NCBI GenBank assembly: GCA_948099385.1
Contig: CANUEZ040000191.1
Location: forward strand, 3,596,001 to 3,660,000
Reading direction: 5' to 3'
Source of the DNA: Fasciola hepatica
Lineage: Eukaryota; Platyhelminthes; Trematoda; Plagiorchiida; Fasciolidae
Length of the DNA stretch: 64,000 bases
Made by a program: the position numbers and the translations under genes. Position 1 is the stretch's first letter; the number at the start of each line of letters is the position of its first letter. Shown one piece after another: positions 13,101-27,100 of the stretch. The notes beneath the pieces are model-generated. The model was not told the DNA's origin. It saw only the letters and a list, made by a program, of their open reading frames with translations, and ran no database searches.

Positions 13101-15226
13101 TAGGCCCATAAATAGAGAAGTGATGGAACATAGGATTGGATCGGTGTGCGAGAATTTGGTTGTTACCGTTCAAAGCGAAAGCGAAAGCCGAAGCCAATTT
13201 GGGGATTGTGCTATATCATGTAGTGTATATGTTGAAGAAAGCGTTGAGACCCATATCGGATTGCCTTGTGGTTTGGGTGTTCGACTGACATTCGTTCACC
13301 CCAAACCTTGTTCGTGTCTCCGAGTGGGCTCTGTCCATGTGCAATGCTCATGATTCCCTTAGCGGATCAAACAGCTGTACAGTGCTTCCATCATTTTCAA
13401 TGGTCAGTTCAGTGTTCAAGCTGCATGGAGAATCATATTATACAAATCTACTCTGCTACTGCTCTATTGCATTGTATGAGCAATCTGTGTGGATTGTTCA
13501 TAAGGGAATGCCTTGGTTTTACTTAGGCCCATAAATAGAGAAGTGATGGAACATAGGATTGGATCGGTGTGCGAGAATTTGGTTGTTACCGTTCAAAGCG
13601 AAAGCGAAAGCCGAAGCCAATTTGGGGATTGTGCTATATCATGTAGTGTGTGTGTTGAAAAATGCGTTGAGACCCATATCGGATAGCCTTGTGGTTTGGG
13701 TGTTCGACTGACATTCGTTCACCCCAACCCTTGTTGGTGTCTCCGAGTGGGCTCTGTCCATGTGCGATTATCATGATTCCCTTAGCGGATCAAACAGCTG
13801 TACAGTGCTTCCATAATTTTCAATGGTCAGTTCAGTGTTCAAGCTGCATGGAGAATCATATTATACAAATCTACTCTGCTACTGCTCTATTGCATTGTAT
13901 GATCAATCTGTGTGGATTGTTCATAAGGGAATGCCTTGGTTTTACTTAGGCCCATAAATAGAGAAGTGATGGAACATAGGATTGGATCGGTGTGCGAGAA
14001 TTTGGTTGTTACCGTTCAAAGCGAAAGCGAAAGCCGAAGCCAATTTGGGGATTGTGCTATATCATGTAGTGTGTGTGTTGAAAAAAGCGTTGAGACCCAT
14101 ATCGGATAGCCTTGTGGTTTGGGTGTTCGACTGACATTCGTTCACCCCAACCCTTGTTCGTGTCCCCGTATGGGCTCTGTCCATGTGCGATTATCATGAT
14201 TCCCTTAGCGGATCAAACAGCTGTACAGTGCTTCCATCATTTTCAATGGTCAGTTCAGTGTTCAAGCTGCATGGAGAATCATATTATACAAATCTACTCT
14301 GCTACTGCTCTATTGCATTGTATGAGCAATCTGTGTGGATTGTTCATAAGGGAATGCCTAGATTTTACTTAGGCCCATAAATAGAGAATTGATGGAACAT
14401 AGGATTGGATCGGTGTGCGAGAATTTGGTTGTTACCGTTCAAAGCGAAAGCGAAAGCCGAAGCCAATTTGGGGATTGTGCTATATCATGTAGTGTGTGTG
14501 TTGAAAAAAGCGTTGAGACCCATATGGGATAGCCTTGTGGTTTGGGTGTTCGACTGACATTCGTTCACCGCAACCCTTGTTCGTGTCTCCGAGTGGGCTC
14601 TGTCCATGTGCAATGCTCATGATTCCCTTAGCGGATCAAACAGCTGTACAGTGCTTCCATCATTTTCAATGGTCAGTTCAGTGTTCAAGCTGCATGGAGA
14701 ATCATATTATACAAATCTACTCTGCTACTGCTCTATTGCATTGTATGAGCAATCTGTGTGGATTGTTCATAAGGGAATGCCTAGATTTTACTTAGGCCCA
14801 TAAATAGAGAAGTGATGGAACATAGGATTGGATCGGTGTGCGAGAATTTGGTTGTTACCGTTCAAAGCGAAAGCGAAAGCCGAAGCCAATTTGGGGATTG
14901 TGCTATATCATGTAGTGTATGTGTTTAACAAAGCGTTCAGACCCATATCGGATAGCCTTGTGGTTTGGGTGTTCGACTGACATTCGTTCACCCCAACCCT
15001 TCTTCGTGTCCCCGTATGGGCTCTGTCCATGTGCGATTATCATAATTCCCATAGCGGATCAAACAGCTGTACAGTGCTTCCATTATTTTCAATGGTCAGT
15101 TCAGTGTTCAAGCTGCATGGAGAATCATATTATACAAATCTACTCTGCTACTGCACTATTGCATTGTATGAGCAATCTGTGTGGATTGTTCATAAGGGAA
15201 TGCCTTTATTTTACTTAGGCCCATAA
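10145..15226 (+). repeat. Mixed array segment without one clear HOR (M25-M36)
   Basis: Twelve monomers start at 10145, 10570, 10993, 11418, 11841, 12266, 12689, 13112, 13535, 13958, 14381 and 14804. A 2-bp insertion near the 3' end alternates in M25 (CTGTGTGTGG) and in M27 and M29 (CTGTGTGGGG). M31 and M36 share GCGATTATCATAATTCCC and CTTTATTTTAC. M33 and M34 share GCGATTATCATGATTCCC. M34 and M35 share CTAGATTTTAC. The HindIII allele CAAGCTTCATGG first appears here (M25, M30). M28 has AACATAGCTTTGAG, which reappears at M83 and M86. Confidence 0.75.
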
Positions 15227-18200
15227 ATAGAGAAGTGATGGAACATAGGATTGGATCGGTGTGCGAGAATTTGGTTGTTACCGTTCAAAGCGAAAGCGAA
15301 AGCCGAAGCCAATTTGGGGATTGTGCTATATCATGTAGTGTATATGTTGAACAAATCGTTGAGACCCATATCGGATAGCCTTGCGGTTTGGGTGTTCGAC
15401 TGACATTCGTTCACCCCAACCCTTGTTCGTGTCCCCGTGTGGGCTCTGTCCATGTGCAATGCTCATGATTCCCTTAGCGGATCAAACAGCTGTACAGTGC
15501 TTCCATCAGTTTCAATGGTCACTTCAGTGTTCAAGCTGCATGGAGAATCATATTATACAAATCTACTCTGCTACTGCTCTATTGCATTGTATGAGCAATC
15601 TGTGTGGATTGTTCATAAGGGAATGCCTTTATTTTACTTAGGCCCATAAATAGAGAAGTGATGGAACATAGGATTGGATCGGTGTGCGAGAATTAGGTTG
15701 TTACCGTTCAAAGCGAAAGCGAAAGCCGAAGCCAATTTGGGGATTGTGCTATATCATGTAGTGTGTGTGTTGAAAAAAGCGTTGAGACCCATATGGGATA
15801 GCCTTGTGGTTTGGGTGTTCGACTGACATTCGTTCACCCCAACCCTTGTTCGTGTCTCCGAGTGGGCTCTGTCCATGTGCAATGCTCATGATTCCCTTAG
15901 CGGATCAAACAGCTGTACAGTGCTTCCATCATTTTCAATGGTCAGTTCAGTGTTCAAGCTTCATGGAGAATCATATTATACAAATCTACTCTGCTACTGC
16001 TCTATTGCATTGTATGAGCAATCTGTGTGGATTGTTCATAAGGGAATGCCTTGGTTTTACTTAGGCCCATAAATAGAGCAGTGATGGAACATAGGATTGG
16101 ATCGGTGTGCGAGAATTTGGTTGTTACCGTTCAAAGCGAAAGCGAAAGCCGAAGCCAATTTGGGGACTGTGCTATATCATGTAGTGTATATGTTGAACAA
16201 AACGTGGAGACCCATATCGGATTGCCTTGTGGTTTGGGTGTTCGACTGACATTCGTTCACCCCAACCCTTGTTCGTGTCTCCGAGTGGGCTCTGTCCATG
16301 TGTAATGCTCATGATTCCCTTAGCGGATCAAACAGCTGTACAGTGCTTCCATAATTTTCAATGGTCAGTTCAGTGTTCAAGCTGCATGGAGAATCATATT
16401 ATACAAATCTACTCTGCTACTGCTCTATTGCATTGTATGAGCAATCTGTGTGGATTGTTCATAAGGGAATGCCTTGGTTTTTCTTAGGCCCATAAATAGA
16501 GAAGTGATGGAACATAGGATTGGATCGGTGTGCGAGAATTAGGTTGTTACCGTTCAAAGCGAAAGCGAAAGCCGAAGCCAATTTGGGGATTGTGCTATAT
16601 CATGTAGTGTGTGTGTTGAAAAAAGCGTTGAGACCCATATCGGATAGCCTTGTGGTTTGGGTGTTCGACTGACATTCGTTCACCCCAACCCTTGTTGGTG
16701 TCTCCGAGTGGGCTCTGTCCATGTGCAGTGCTCATTATTTCCTTAGCGGATCAAACAGCTGTACAGTGCTTCCATAATTTTCAATGGTCAGTTCAGTGTT
16801 CAAGCTGCATGGAGAATCATATTATACAAATCTACTCTGCTACTGCACTATTGCATTGTATGAGCAATCTGTGTGGATTGTTCATAAGGGAATGCCTTTA
16901 TTTTACTTAGGCCCATAAATAGAGAAGTGATGGAACATAGGATTGGATCGGTGTGCGAGAATTTGGTTGTTACCGTTCAAAGCGAAAGCGAAAGCCGAAG
17001 CCAATTTGGGGATTGTGCTATATCATGTAGTGTATATGTTGAACAAATCGTTGAGACCCATATCGGATAGCCTTGCGGTTTGGGTGTTCGACTGACATTC
17101 GTTCACCCCAACCCTTGTTCGTGTCCCCGTGTGGGCTCTGTCCATGTGCAATGCTCATGATTCCCTTAGCGGATCAAACAGCTGTACAGTGCTTCCATCA
17201 TTTTCAATGGTCACTTCAGTGTTCAAGCTGCATGGAGAATCATATTATACAAATCTACTCTGCTACTGCACTATTGCATTGTATGAGCAATCTGTGTGGA
17301 TTGTTCATAAGGGAATGCCTTTATTTTACTTAGGCCCATAAATAGAGAAGTGATGGAACATAGGATTGGATCGGTGTGCGAGAATTTGGTTGTTACCGTT
17401 CAAAGCGAAAGCGAAAGCCGAAGCCAATTTGGGGATTGTGCTATATCATGTAGTGTGTGTGTTGAAAAAAGCGTTGAGACCCATATGGGATAGCCTTGTG
17501 GTTTGGGTGTTCGACTGACATTCGTTCACCGCAACCCTTGTTCGTGTCTCCGAGTGGGCTCTGTCCATGTGCAATGCTCATGATTCCCTTAGCGGATCAA
17601 ACAGCTGTACAGTGCTTCCATCATTTTCAATGGTCAGTTCAGTGTTCAAGCTTCATGGAGAATCATATTATACAAATCTACTCTGCTACTGCTCTATTGA
17701 ATTGTATGAGCAATCTGTGTGGATTGTTCATAAGGGAATGCCTTGGTTTTACTTAGGCCCATAAATAGAGCAGTGATGGAACATAGGATTGGATCGGTGT
17801 GCGAGAATTTGGTTGTTACCGTTCAAAGCGAAAGCGAAAGCCGAAGCCAATTTGGGGACTGTGCTATATCATGTAGTGTATATGTTGAACAAAACGTGGA
17901 GACCCATATCGATAGCCTTGTGGTTTGGGTGTTCGACTGACATTCGTTCACCCCAACCCTTGTTCGTGTCTCCGAGTGGGCTCTGTCCATGTGTAATGCT
18001 CATGATTCCCTTAGCGGATCAAACAGCTGTACAGTGCTTCCATAATTTTCAATGGTCAGTTCAGTGTTCAAGCTGCATGGAGAATCATATTATACAAATC
18101 TACTCTGCTACTGCTCTATTGCATTGTATGAGCAATCTGTGTGGATTGTTCATAAGGGAATGCCTTGGTTTTACTTAGGCCCATAAATAGAGAAGTGATG

Positions 18201-18609
18201 GAACATAGGATTGGATCGGTGTGCGAGAATTTGGTTGTTACCGTTCAAAGCGAAAGCGAAAGCCGAAGCCAATTTGGGGATTGTGCTATATCATGTAGTG
18301 TGTGTGTTGAAAAAAGCGTTGAGACCCATATGGGATAGCCTTGTGGTTTGGGTGTTCGACTGACATTCGTTCACCCCAACCCTTGTTGGTGTCTCCGAGT
18401 GGGCTCTGTCCATCTGCGATTATCATGATTCCCTTAGCGGATCAAACAGCTGTACAGTGCTTCCATAATTTTCAATGGTCAGTTCAGTGTTCAAGCTGCA
18501 TGGAGAATCATATTATACAAATCTACTCTGCTACTGCACTATTGCATTGTATGAGCAATCTGTGTGGATTGTTCATAAAGGAATGCCTCGGTTTTACTTA
18601 GGCCCATAA
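15227..18609 (+). repeat. HOR block: 4-mer of about 1692 bp, two copies (M37-M40, M41-M44)
   Basis: M37 (15227) and M41 (16919) share AACAAATCGTTG, CCTTGCGGTTTGG and GGTCACTTCAG. M38 (15650) and M42 (17342) share TGTTGAAAAAAGCG and CAAGCTTCATGG. M39 (16073) and M43 (17765) share AGAGCAGTGATGG, GGGGACTGTGC, AAAACGTGGAG and GTGTAATGCTC. M40 (16496) and M44 (18187) share CTTGTTGGTGTCTCCG. M40 ends in CCTTTATTTTAC as M36 and M37 do, while M44 does not, so the duplication joint probably lies inside M40. M43 also has the CGAT deletion. Confidence 0.85.
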
Positions 18610-20725
18610 ATAGAGAAGTGATGGAACATAGGATTGGATCGGTGTGCGAGAATTTGGTTGTTACCGTTCAAAGCGAAAGCGAAAGCCGAAGCCAATTTGG
18701 GGATTGTGCTGCATCATGTAGTGTGTGTGTTGAACAAATCGTTGAGACCCATATCGGATTGCCTTGTGGTTTGGGTGTTCGACTGACATTCGTTCACCCC
18801 AACCCTTGTTCGTGTCCCCGTGTGGGCTCTGTCCATGTGCAATGCTCATGATTCCCTTAGCGGATCAAACAGCTGTACAGTGCTTCCATCATTTCCAATG
18901 GTCAGTTCAGTGTTCAAGCTGCATGGAGAATCGTATTATACAAATCTACTCTGCTACTGCTCTATTGCATTGTATGATCAATCTGTGTGTGGATTGTTCA
19001 TAAGGGAATGCCTTGGTTTTACTTAGGCCCATAAATAGAGAAGTGATGGAACATAGGATTGGATCGGTGTGCGAGAATTTGGTTGTTACCGTTCAAAGCG
19101 AAAGCGAAAGCCGAAGCCAATTTGGGGATTGTGCTATATCATGTAGTGTGTGTGTTGAAAAAAGCGTTGAGACCCATATCGGATAGCCTTGTGGTTTGGG
19201 TGTTCGACTGACATTCGTTCACCCCAACCCTTGTTGGTGTCTCCGAGTGGGCTCTGTCCATGTGCAATGCTCATGATTCCCTTAGCGGATCAAACAGCTG
19301 TACAGTGCTTCCATCATTTTCAATGGTCAGTTCAGTGTTCAAGCTGCATGGAGAATCATATTATACAAATCTACTCTGCTACTGCACTATTGCATTGTAT
19401 GAGCAATCTGTGTGGATTGTTCATAAGGGAATGCCTTGGTTTTACTTAGGCCCATAAATGGAGAAGTGATGGAACATAGGATTGGATCGGTCTGCGAGAA
19501 TTTGGTGGTTACCGTTCAAAGCGAAAGCGAAAGCCGAAGCCAATTTGGGGATTGTGCAATATCATGTAGTGTATTTTTGAACAAAGCGTTGAGACCCATA
19601 TGGGATAGCCTTGTGGTTTGGGTGTTCGACTGACATTCGTTCACCCCAACCCTTGTTGGTGTCTCCGAGTGGGCTCTGTCCATGTGCAATGCTCATGATT
19701 CCCTTAGCGGATCAAACAGCTGTACAGTGCTTCCATCATTTTCAATGGTCAGTTCAGTGTTCAAGCTGCATGGAGAATCATATTATACAAATCTACTCTG
19801 CTACTGCTCTATTGCATTGTATGAGCAATCTGTGTGGATTGTTCATAAGGGAATGCCTTGGTTTTACTTAGGCCCATAAATAGAGAAGTGATGGAACATA
19901 GGATTGGATCGGTGTGCGAGAATTTGGTTGTTACCGTTCAAAGCGAAAGCGAAAGCCGAAGCCAATTTGGGGATTGTGCTATATCATGTATTGTATATGT
20001 TGAACAAAGCGTTGAGACCCATATGGGATAGCCTTGTGGTTTGGGTGTTCGACTGACATTCGTTCACCGCAACCCTTGTTCGTGTCTCCGAGTGGGCTCT
20101 GTCCATGTGCAATGCTCATGATTCCCTTAGCGGATCAAACAGCTGTACAGTGCTTCCATCATTTTCAATGGTCAGTTCAGTGTTCAAGCTGCATGGTGAA
20201 TCGTATTATACAAATCTACTCTGCTACTGCTCTATTGCATTGTATGAGCAATCTGTGTGGATTGTTCATAAGGGAATGCCTTGGTCTTAATTATGCCCAT
20301 AAATAGAGAAGTGATGGATTACAGGATTGGATCGGTGTGCGAGAATTTGGTTGTTACCGTTCAAAGCGAAAGCGAAAGCCGAAGCCAATTTGGGGATTGT
20401 GCTATATCATGTATTGTATATGTTGAACAAAGCGATGAGACCCATATCGGATAGCCTTGTGGTTTGGGTGTTCGACTGACATTCGTTCACCCCAACCCTT
20501 GTTCGTGTCCCCGTGTGGGCTCTGTCCATGTGCAATGCTCATGATTCCCTTAGCGGATCAAACAGCTGTACAGTGCTTCCATCATTTTCAATGGTCAGTT
20601 CAGTGTTCAAGCTGCATGGAGAATCATATTATACAAATCTACTCTGCTACTGCTCTATTGCATTGTATGAGCAATCTGTGTGGATTGTTCATAAGGGAAT
20701 GCCTTGGTTTTACTTAGGCCCATAA
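18610..20725 (+). repeat. Mixed segment (M45-M49)
   Basis: Monomers start at 18610, 19035, 19458, 19880 and 20303. M45 has the +GT insertion (CTGTGTGTGG) and GCTGCATCATG. M46 and M47 share CTTGTTGGTGTCTCC. M47 has a private 1-bp loss, GTGTATTTTTGAAC. M48 ends in GGTCTTAATTATGCCC, which recurs at M89, M121 and M125. M49 has a private GATGGATTACAGG in its 5' end. Confidence 0.7.
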
Positions 20726-23700
20726 ATAGAGAAGTGATGGAACATAGGATTGGATCGGTGTGCGAGAATTTGGTTGTTACCGTTCAAAGCGAAAGCGAAA
20801 GCCGAAGCCAATTTGGGGATTGTGCTATATCATGTATTGTATAAGTTGAACGAAGCGTTGAGACCCATATGGGATAGCCTTGTGGTTTGGGTGTTCGACT
20901 GACATTCGTTCTCCCCAAACCTTGTTCTTGTCCCCGTGTGGGCTCTGTCAATGTGCAATGCTCATGATTCCCTTAGCGGATCAAACAGCTGTACAGTGCT
21001 TCCATCATTTTCAATGGTCAGTTCAGTGTTCAAGCTGCATGGTGAATCGTATTATACAAATCTACTCTGCTACTGCTCTATTGCATTGTATGAGCAATCT
21101 GTGTGGATTGTTCATAGGGGAATGCCTTGGTTTTACTTAGGCCCATAAATAGAGCAGTGATGGAACATAGGATTGGATCGGTGTGCGAGAATTTGGTTGT
21201 TACCGTTCAAAGCGAAAGCGAAAGCCGAAGCCAATTTGGGGATTGTGCTATATCATGTATTGTATATGTTGAACAAAGCGTTGAGACCCATATCGGATAG
21301 CCTTGTGGTTTGGGTGTTCGACTGACATTCGTTCACCGCAACCCTTGTTCGTGTCTCCGAGTGGGCTCTGTCCATGTGCAATGCTCATGATTCCCTTAGC
21401 GGATCAAACAGCTGTACAGTGCTTCCATCATTTTCAATGGTCAGTTAAGTGTTCAAGCTTCATAGAGAATCATATTATACAAATCTGCTCTGCTACTGCT
21501 CTATTGCATTGTATGAGCAATCTGTGTGGATTGTTCATAAGGGAATGCCTTGGTTTTACTTAGGCCCATAAATAGAGAAGTGATGGAACATAGGATTGGA
21601 TCGGTGTGCGAGAATTTGGTTGTTACCGTTCAAAGCGAAAGCGAAAGCCGAAGCCAATTTGGGGATTGTGCTATATCATGTATTGTATAAGATGAACGAA
21701 GCGTTGAGACCCATATCGGATAGCCTTGTGGTTTGGGTGTTCGACTGACATTCGTTCTCCCCAAACCTTGTTCTTGTCCCCGTGTGGGCTCTGTCAATGT
21801 GCAATGCTCATGATTCCCTTAGCGGATCAAACAGCTGTACAGTGCTTCCATAATTTTCAATGGTCAGTTCAGTGTTCAAGCTGCATGGTGAATCGTACGA
21901 TACAAATCTACTCTGCTACTGCTCTATTGCATTGTATGAGCAATCTGTGTGGATTGTTCATGAGGGAATGCCTTGGTTTTACTTAGGCCCATAAATAGAG
22001 CAGTGATGGAACATAGGATTGCATCGGTGTGCGAGAATTTGGTTGTTACCGTTCAAAGCGAAAGCGAAAGTCGAAGCCAATTTGGGGATTGTGCTATATC
22101 ATGTATTGTATATGTTGAACAAAGCGTTGAGACCCATATGGGATAGCCTTGTGGTTTGGGTGTTCGACTGACATTCGTTCACCCCAACCCTTGTTCGTGT
22201 CCCCGTGTGGGCTGTGTCCATGTGCAATGCTCATGATTCCCTTAGCGGATCAAACAGCTGTACAGTGCTTCCATCATTTTCAATGGTCAGTTCAGTGTTC
22301 AAGCTGCATGGAGAATCATATTATACAAATCTACTCTGCTACTGCTCTATTGCATTGTATGAGCAATCTGTGTGGATTGTTCATAAGGGAATGCCTTGGT
22401 TTTACTTAGGCCCATAAATAGAGAAGTGATGGAACATAGGATTGGATCGGTGTGCGAGAATTTGGTTGTTACCGTTCAAAGCGAAAGCGAAAGCCGAAGC
22501 CAATTTGGGGATTGTGCTATATCATGTAGTGTATATGTTGAACAAAGCGTGGAGACCCATATCGATAGCCTTGTGGTTTGGGTGTTCGACTGACATTCGT
22601 TCACCCCAACCCTTGTTCGTGTTCCCGTATGGGCTCTGTCCATGTGCGATTATCATAATTCCCATAGCGTATCAAACAGCTGTACAGTGCTTCCATTATT
22701 TTCAATGGTCAGTTCAGTGTTCAAGCTTCATGGAGAATCATATTATACAAATCTACTCTGCTACTGCTCAATTGCATTGTATGAGCAATCTGTGTGGATT
22801 GTTCATAAGGGAATGCCTTGGTTTTACTTAGGCCCATAAATAGAGAAGTGATGGAACATAGGATTGGATCGGTGTGCGAGAATTTGGTTGTTACCGTTCA
22901 AAGCGAAAGCGAAAGCCGAAGCCAATTTGGGGATTGTGCTATATCATGTATTGTATAAGTTGAACGAAGCGTTGAGACCCATATGGGATAGCCTTGTGGT
23001 TTGGGTGTTCGACTGACATTCGTTCTCCCCAAACCTTGTTCTTGTCCCCGTGTGGGCTCTGTCAATGTGCAATGCTCATGATTCCCTTAGCGGATCAAAC
23101 AGCTGTACAGTGCTTCCATCATTTTCAATGGTCAGTTCAGTGTTCAAGCTGCATGGTGAATCGTATTATACAAATCTACTCTGCTACTGCTCTATTGCAT
23201 TGTATGAGCAATCTGTGTGGATTGTTCATAGGGGAATGCCTTGGTTTTACTTAGGCCCATAAATAGAGCAGTGATGGAACATAGGATTGGATCGGTGTGC
23301 GAGAATTTGGTTGTTACCGTTCAAAGCGAAAGCGAAAGCCGAAGCCAATTTGGGGATTGTGCTATATCATGTATTGTATATGTTGAACAAAGCGTTGAGA
23401 CCCATATCGGATAGCCTTGTGGTTTGGGTGTTCGACTGACATTCGTTCACCGCAACCCTTGTTCGTGTCTCCGAGTGGGCTCTGTCCATGTGCAATGCTC
23501 ATGATTCCCTTAGCGGATCAAACAGCTGTACAGTGCTTCCATCATTTTCAATGGTCAGTTAAGTGTTCAAGCTTCATAGAGAATCATATTATACAAATCT
23601 GCTCTGCTACTGCTCTATTGCATTGTATGAGCAATCTGTGTGGATTGTTCATGAGGGAATGCCTTGGTTTTACTTAGGCCCATAAATAGAGAAGTGATGG

Positions 23701-24109
23701 AACATAGGATTGGATCGGTGTGCGAGAATTTGGTTGTTACCGTTCAAAGCGAAAGCGAAAGCCGAAGCCAATTTGGGGATTGTGCTATATCATGTAGTGT
23801 ATATGTTGAACAAAGCGTGGAGACCCATATCGATAGCCTTGTGGTTTGGGTGTTCGACTGACATTCGTTCACCCCAACCCTTGTTCGTGTTCCCGTATGG
23901 GCTCTGTCCATGTGCGATTATCATAATTCCCATAGCGTATCAAACAGCTGTACAGTGCTTCCATTATTTTCAATGGTCAGTTCAGTGTTCAAGCTTCATG
24001 GAGAATCATATTATACAAATCTACTCTGCTACTGCTCAATTGCATTGTATGAGCAATCTGTGTGGGGATTGTTCATAAGGGAATGCCTTGGTTTTACTTA
24101 GGCCCATAA
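20726..24109 (+). repeat. HOR mosaic with 5-monomer and 3-monomer spacings (M50-M57)
   Basis: M50 (20726) and M55 (22840) share GTATAAGTTGAACGAAGCG, TTCTCCCCAAACC, TTCTTGTCCCCG and GTCAATGTGC. M51 (21149) and M56 (23263) share GTCAGTTAAGTG, TTCATAGAGAATC and AATCTGCTCTGC. Both pairs are 2114 bp apart. M54 (22418) and M57 (23686), 1268 bp apart, share GTTCCCGTATGGG, ATAATTCCCATAGCG and the CGAT deletion. M56 ends with CATGAGGG as M52 (21572) does, which suggests a further exchange. M57 is 424 bp (-1 and +2). Confidence 0.8.
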
Positions 24110-27100
24110 ATAGAGAAGTGATGGAACATAGGATTGGATCGGTGTGCGAGAATTTGGTTGTTACCGTTCAAAGCGAAAGCGAAAGCCGAAGCCAATTTGG
24201 GGATTGTGCTATATCATGTATTGTATATGTTGAACAAAGCGTTGAGACCCATATCGGATAGCCTTGTGGTTTGGGTGTTCGACTGACATTCGTTCACCGC
24301 AACCCTTGTTCGTGTCTCCGAGTGGGCTCTGTCCATGTGCAATGCTCATGATTCCCTTAGCGGATCAAACAGCTGTACAGTGCTTCCATCATTTTCAATG
24401 GTCAGTTAAGTGTTCAAGCTTCATAGAGAATCATATTATACAAATCTGCTCTGCTACTGCTCTATTGCATTGTATGAGCAATCTGTGTGGATTGTTCATA
24501 AGGGAATGCCTTGGTTTTACTTAGGCCCATAAATGGAGGAGTGATGGAACATAGGATTGGATCGGTGTGCGAGAATTTGGTTGTTACCGTTCAAAGCGAA
24601 AGCGAAAGCCGAAGCCAATTTGGGGATTGTGCTATATCATGAAGTGTGTGTGTTGAACAAAGCGTTGAGACCCATATGGGATAGCCTTGTGGTTTGGGTG
24701 TTCGACTGACATTCGTTCACCGCAACCCTTGTTCGTGTCTCCGAGTGGGCTCTGTCCATGTGCAATGCTCATGATTCCCTTAGCGGATCAAACAGCTATA
24801 CAGTGCTTCCATAATTTTCAATGGTCAGTTCAGTGTTCAAGCTTCATAGAGAATCATATTATACAAATCTACTCTGCTACTGCTCTATTGCATTGTATTA
24901 GCAATCTGTGTGGATTGTTCATAAGGGAATGCCTTGGTCTTACTTAGGCCCATAAATAGAGAATTGATGGAACATAGGATTGGATCGGTGTGCGAGAATT
25001 TGGTTTTTACCGTTCGAAGCGAAAGCGAAAGCCGAAGCCAATTTGGGGATTGTGCTATATCATGTATTGTATATGTTGATTAAAGCGTTGAGACCCATAT
25101 CGGATAGCCTTGTGGTTTGGGTGTTCGACTGACATTCGTTCACCCCAACCCTTGTTGGTGTCTCCGAGTGGGCTCTGTCCATGTGCAATGCTCATGATTC
25201 CCTTAGCGGATCAAACAGCTGTACAGTGCTTCCATCATTTCCAATGGTCAGTTCAGTGTTCAAGCTTCATGGAGAATCATATTATACAAATCTACTCTGC
25301 TACTGCTCTATTGCATTGTATGAGCAATCTGTGTGGATTGTTCATAAGAGAATGCCTCGGTTTTACTTAGGCCCATAAATAGAGAAGTGATGGAACATAG
25401 GATTGGATCGGTGTGCGAGAATTTGGTTGTTACCGTTCAAAGCGAAAGCGAAAGCCGAAGCCAATTTGGGGATTGTGCTGTATCATGTAGTGTGTGTGTT
25501 GAACAAAGCGTTGAGACCCATATGGGATAGCCTTGTGGTTTGGGTGTTCGACTGACATTCGTTCACCCCAACCCTTGTTCGTGTCCCCGTGTGGGCTCTG
25601 TCCATGTGCAATGCTCATGATTCCCTTAGCGGATCAAACAGCTCTACAGTGCTTCCATCATTTTCAATGGTCAGTTCAGTGTTCAAGCTGCATGGATAAT
25701 CATATTATACAAATCTACTCTGCTACTGCTCTATTGCATTGTATGAGCAATCTGTGTGGATTGTTCATAAGGGAATGCCTTGGTTTTACTTAGGCCCATA
25801 AATAGAGAAGTGATGGAACATAGGATTGGATCGGTGTGCGAGAATTTGGTTGTTACCGTTCAAAGCGAAAGCGAAAGCCGAAGCCAATTTGGGGATTGTG
25901 CTATATCATGTATTGTATAAGTTGAACGAAGCGTTGAGACCCATATCGGATAGCCTTGTGGTTTGGGTGTTCGACTGACATTCGTTCACCCCAACCCTTG
26001 TTCGTGTCCCCGTGTGGGCTCTGTCCATGTGCAATGCTCATGATTCCCTTAGCGGATCAAACAGCTGTACAGTGCTTCCATCATTTTCAATGGTCAGTTC
26101 AGTGTTCAAGCTGCATGGAGAATCATATTATACAAATCTACTCTGCTACTGCTCTATTGCATTGTATGAGCAATCTGTGTGGATTGTTCATAAGGGAATG
26201 CCTTGGTTTTACTTAGGCCCATAAATAGAGAAGTGATGGAACATAGGATTGGATCGGTGTGCGAGAATTTGGTTGTTACCGTTCAAAGCGAAAGCGAAAG
26301 CCGAAGCCAATTTGGGGATTGTGCTATATCATGTATTGTATAAGTTGAACGAAGCGTTGAGACCCATATCGGATAGCCTTGTGGTTTGGGTGTTCGACTG
26401 ACATTCGTTCTCCCCAAACCTTGTTCTTGTCCCCGTGTGGGCTCTGTCAATGTGCAATGCTCATGATTCCCTTAGCGGATCAAACAGCTGTACAGTGCTT
26501 CCATAATTTTCAATGGTCAGTTCAGTGTTCAAGCTTCATGGAGAATCATATTATACAAATCTACTCTGCTACTGCTCTATTGCATTGTATGAGCAATCTG
26601 TGTGGATTGTTCATAAGGGAATGCCTTGGTTTTACTTAGGCCCATAAATAGAGAATTGATGGAACATAGGATTGGATCGGTGTGCGAGAATTTGGTTGTT
26701 ACCGTTCAAAGCGAAAGCGAAAGCCGAAGCCAATTTGGGGATTGTGCTATATCATGTATTGTATATGTTGAACAAAGCGTTGAGACCCATATCGGATAGC
26801 CTTGTGGTTTGGGTGTTCGACTGACATTCGTTCACCGCAACCCTTGTTCGTGTCTCCGAGTGGGCTCTGTCCATGTGCAATGCTCATGATTCCCTTAGCG
26901 GATCAAACAGCTGTACAGTGCTTCCATCATTTTCAATGGTCAGTTAAGTGTTCAAGCTTCATAGAGAATCATATTATACAAATCTGCTCTGCTACTGCTC
27001 TATTGCATTGTATGAGCAATCTGTGTGGATTGTTCATAAGGGAATGCCTTGGTTTTACTTAGGCCCATAAATGGAGGAGTGATGGAACATAGGATTGGAT

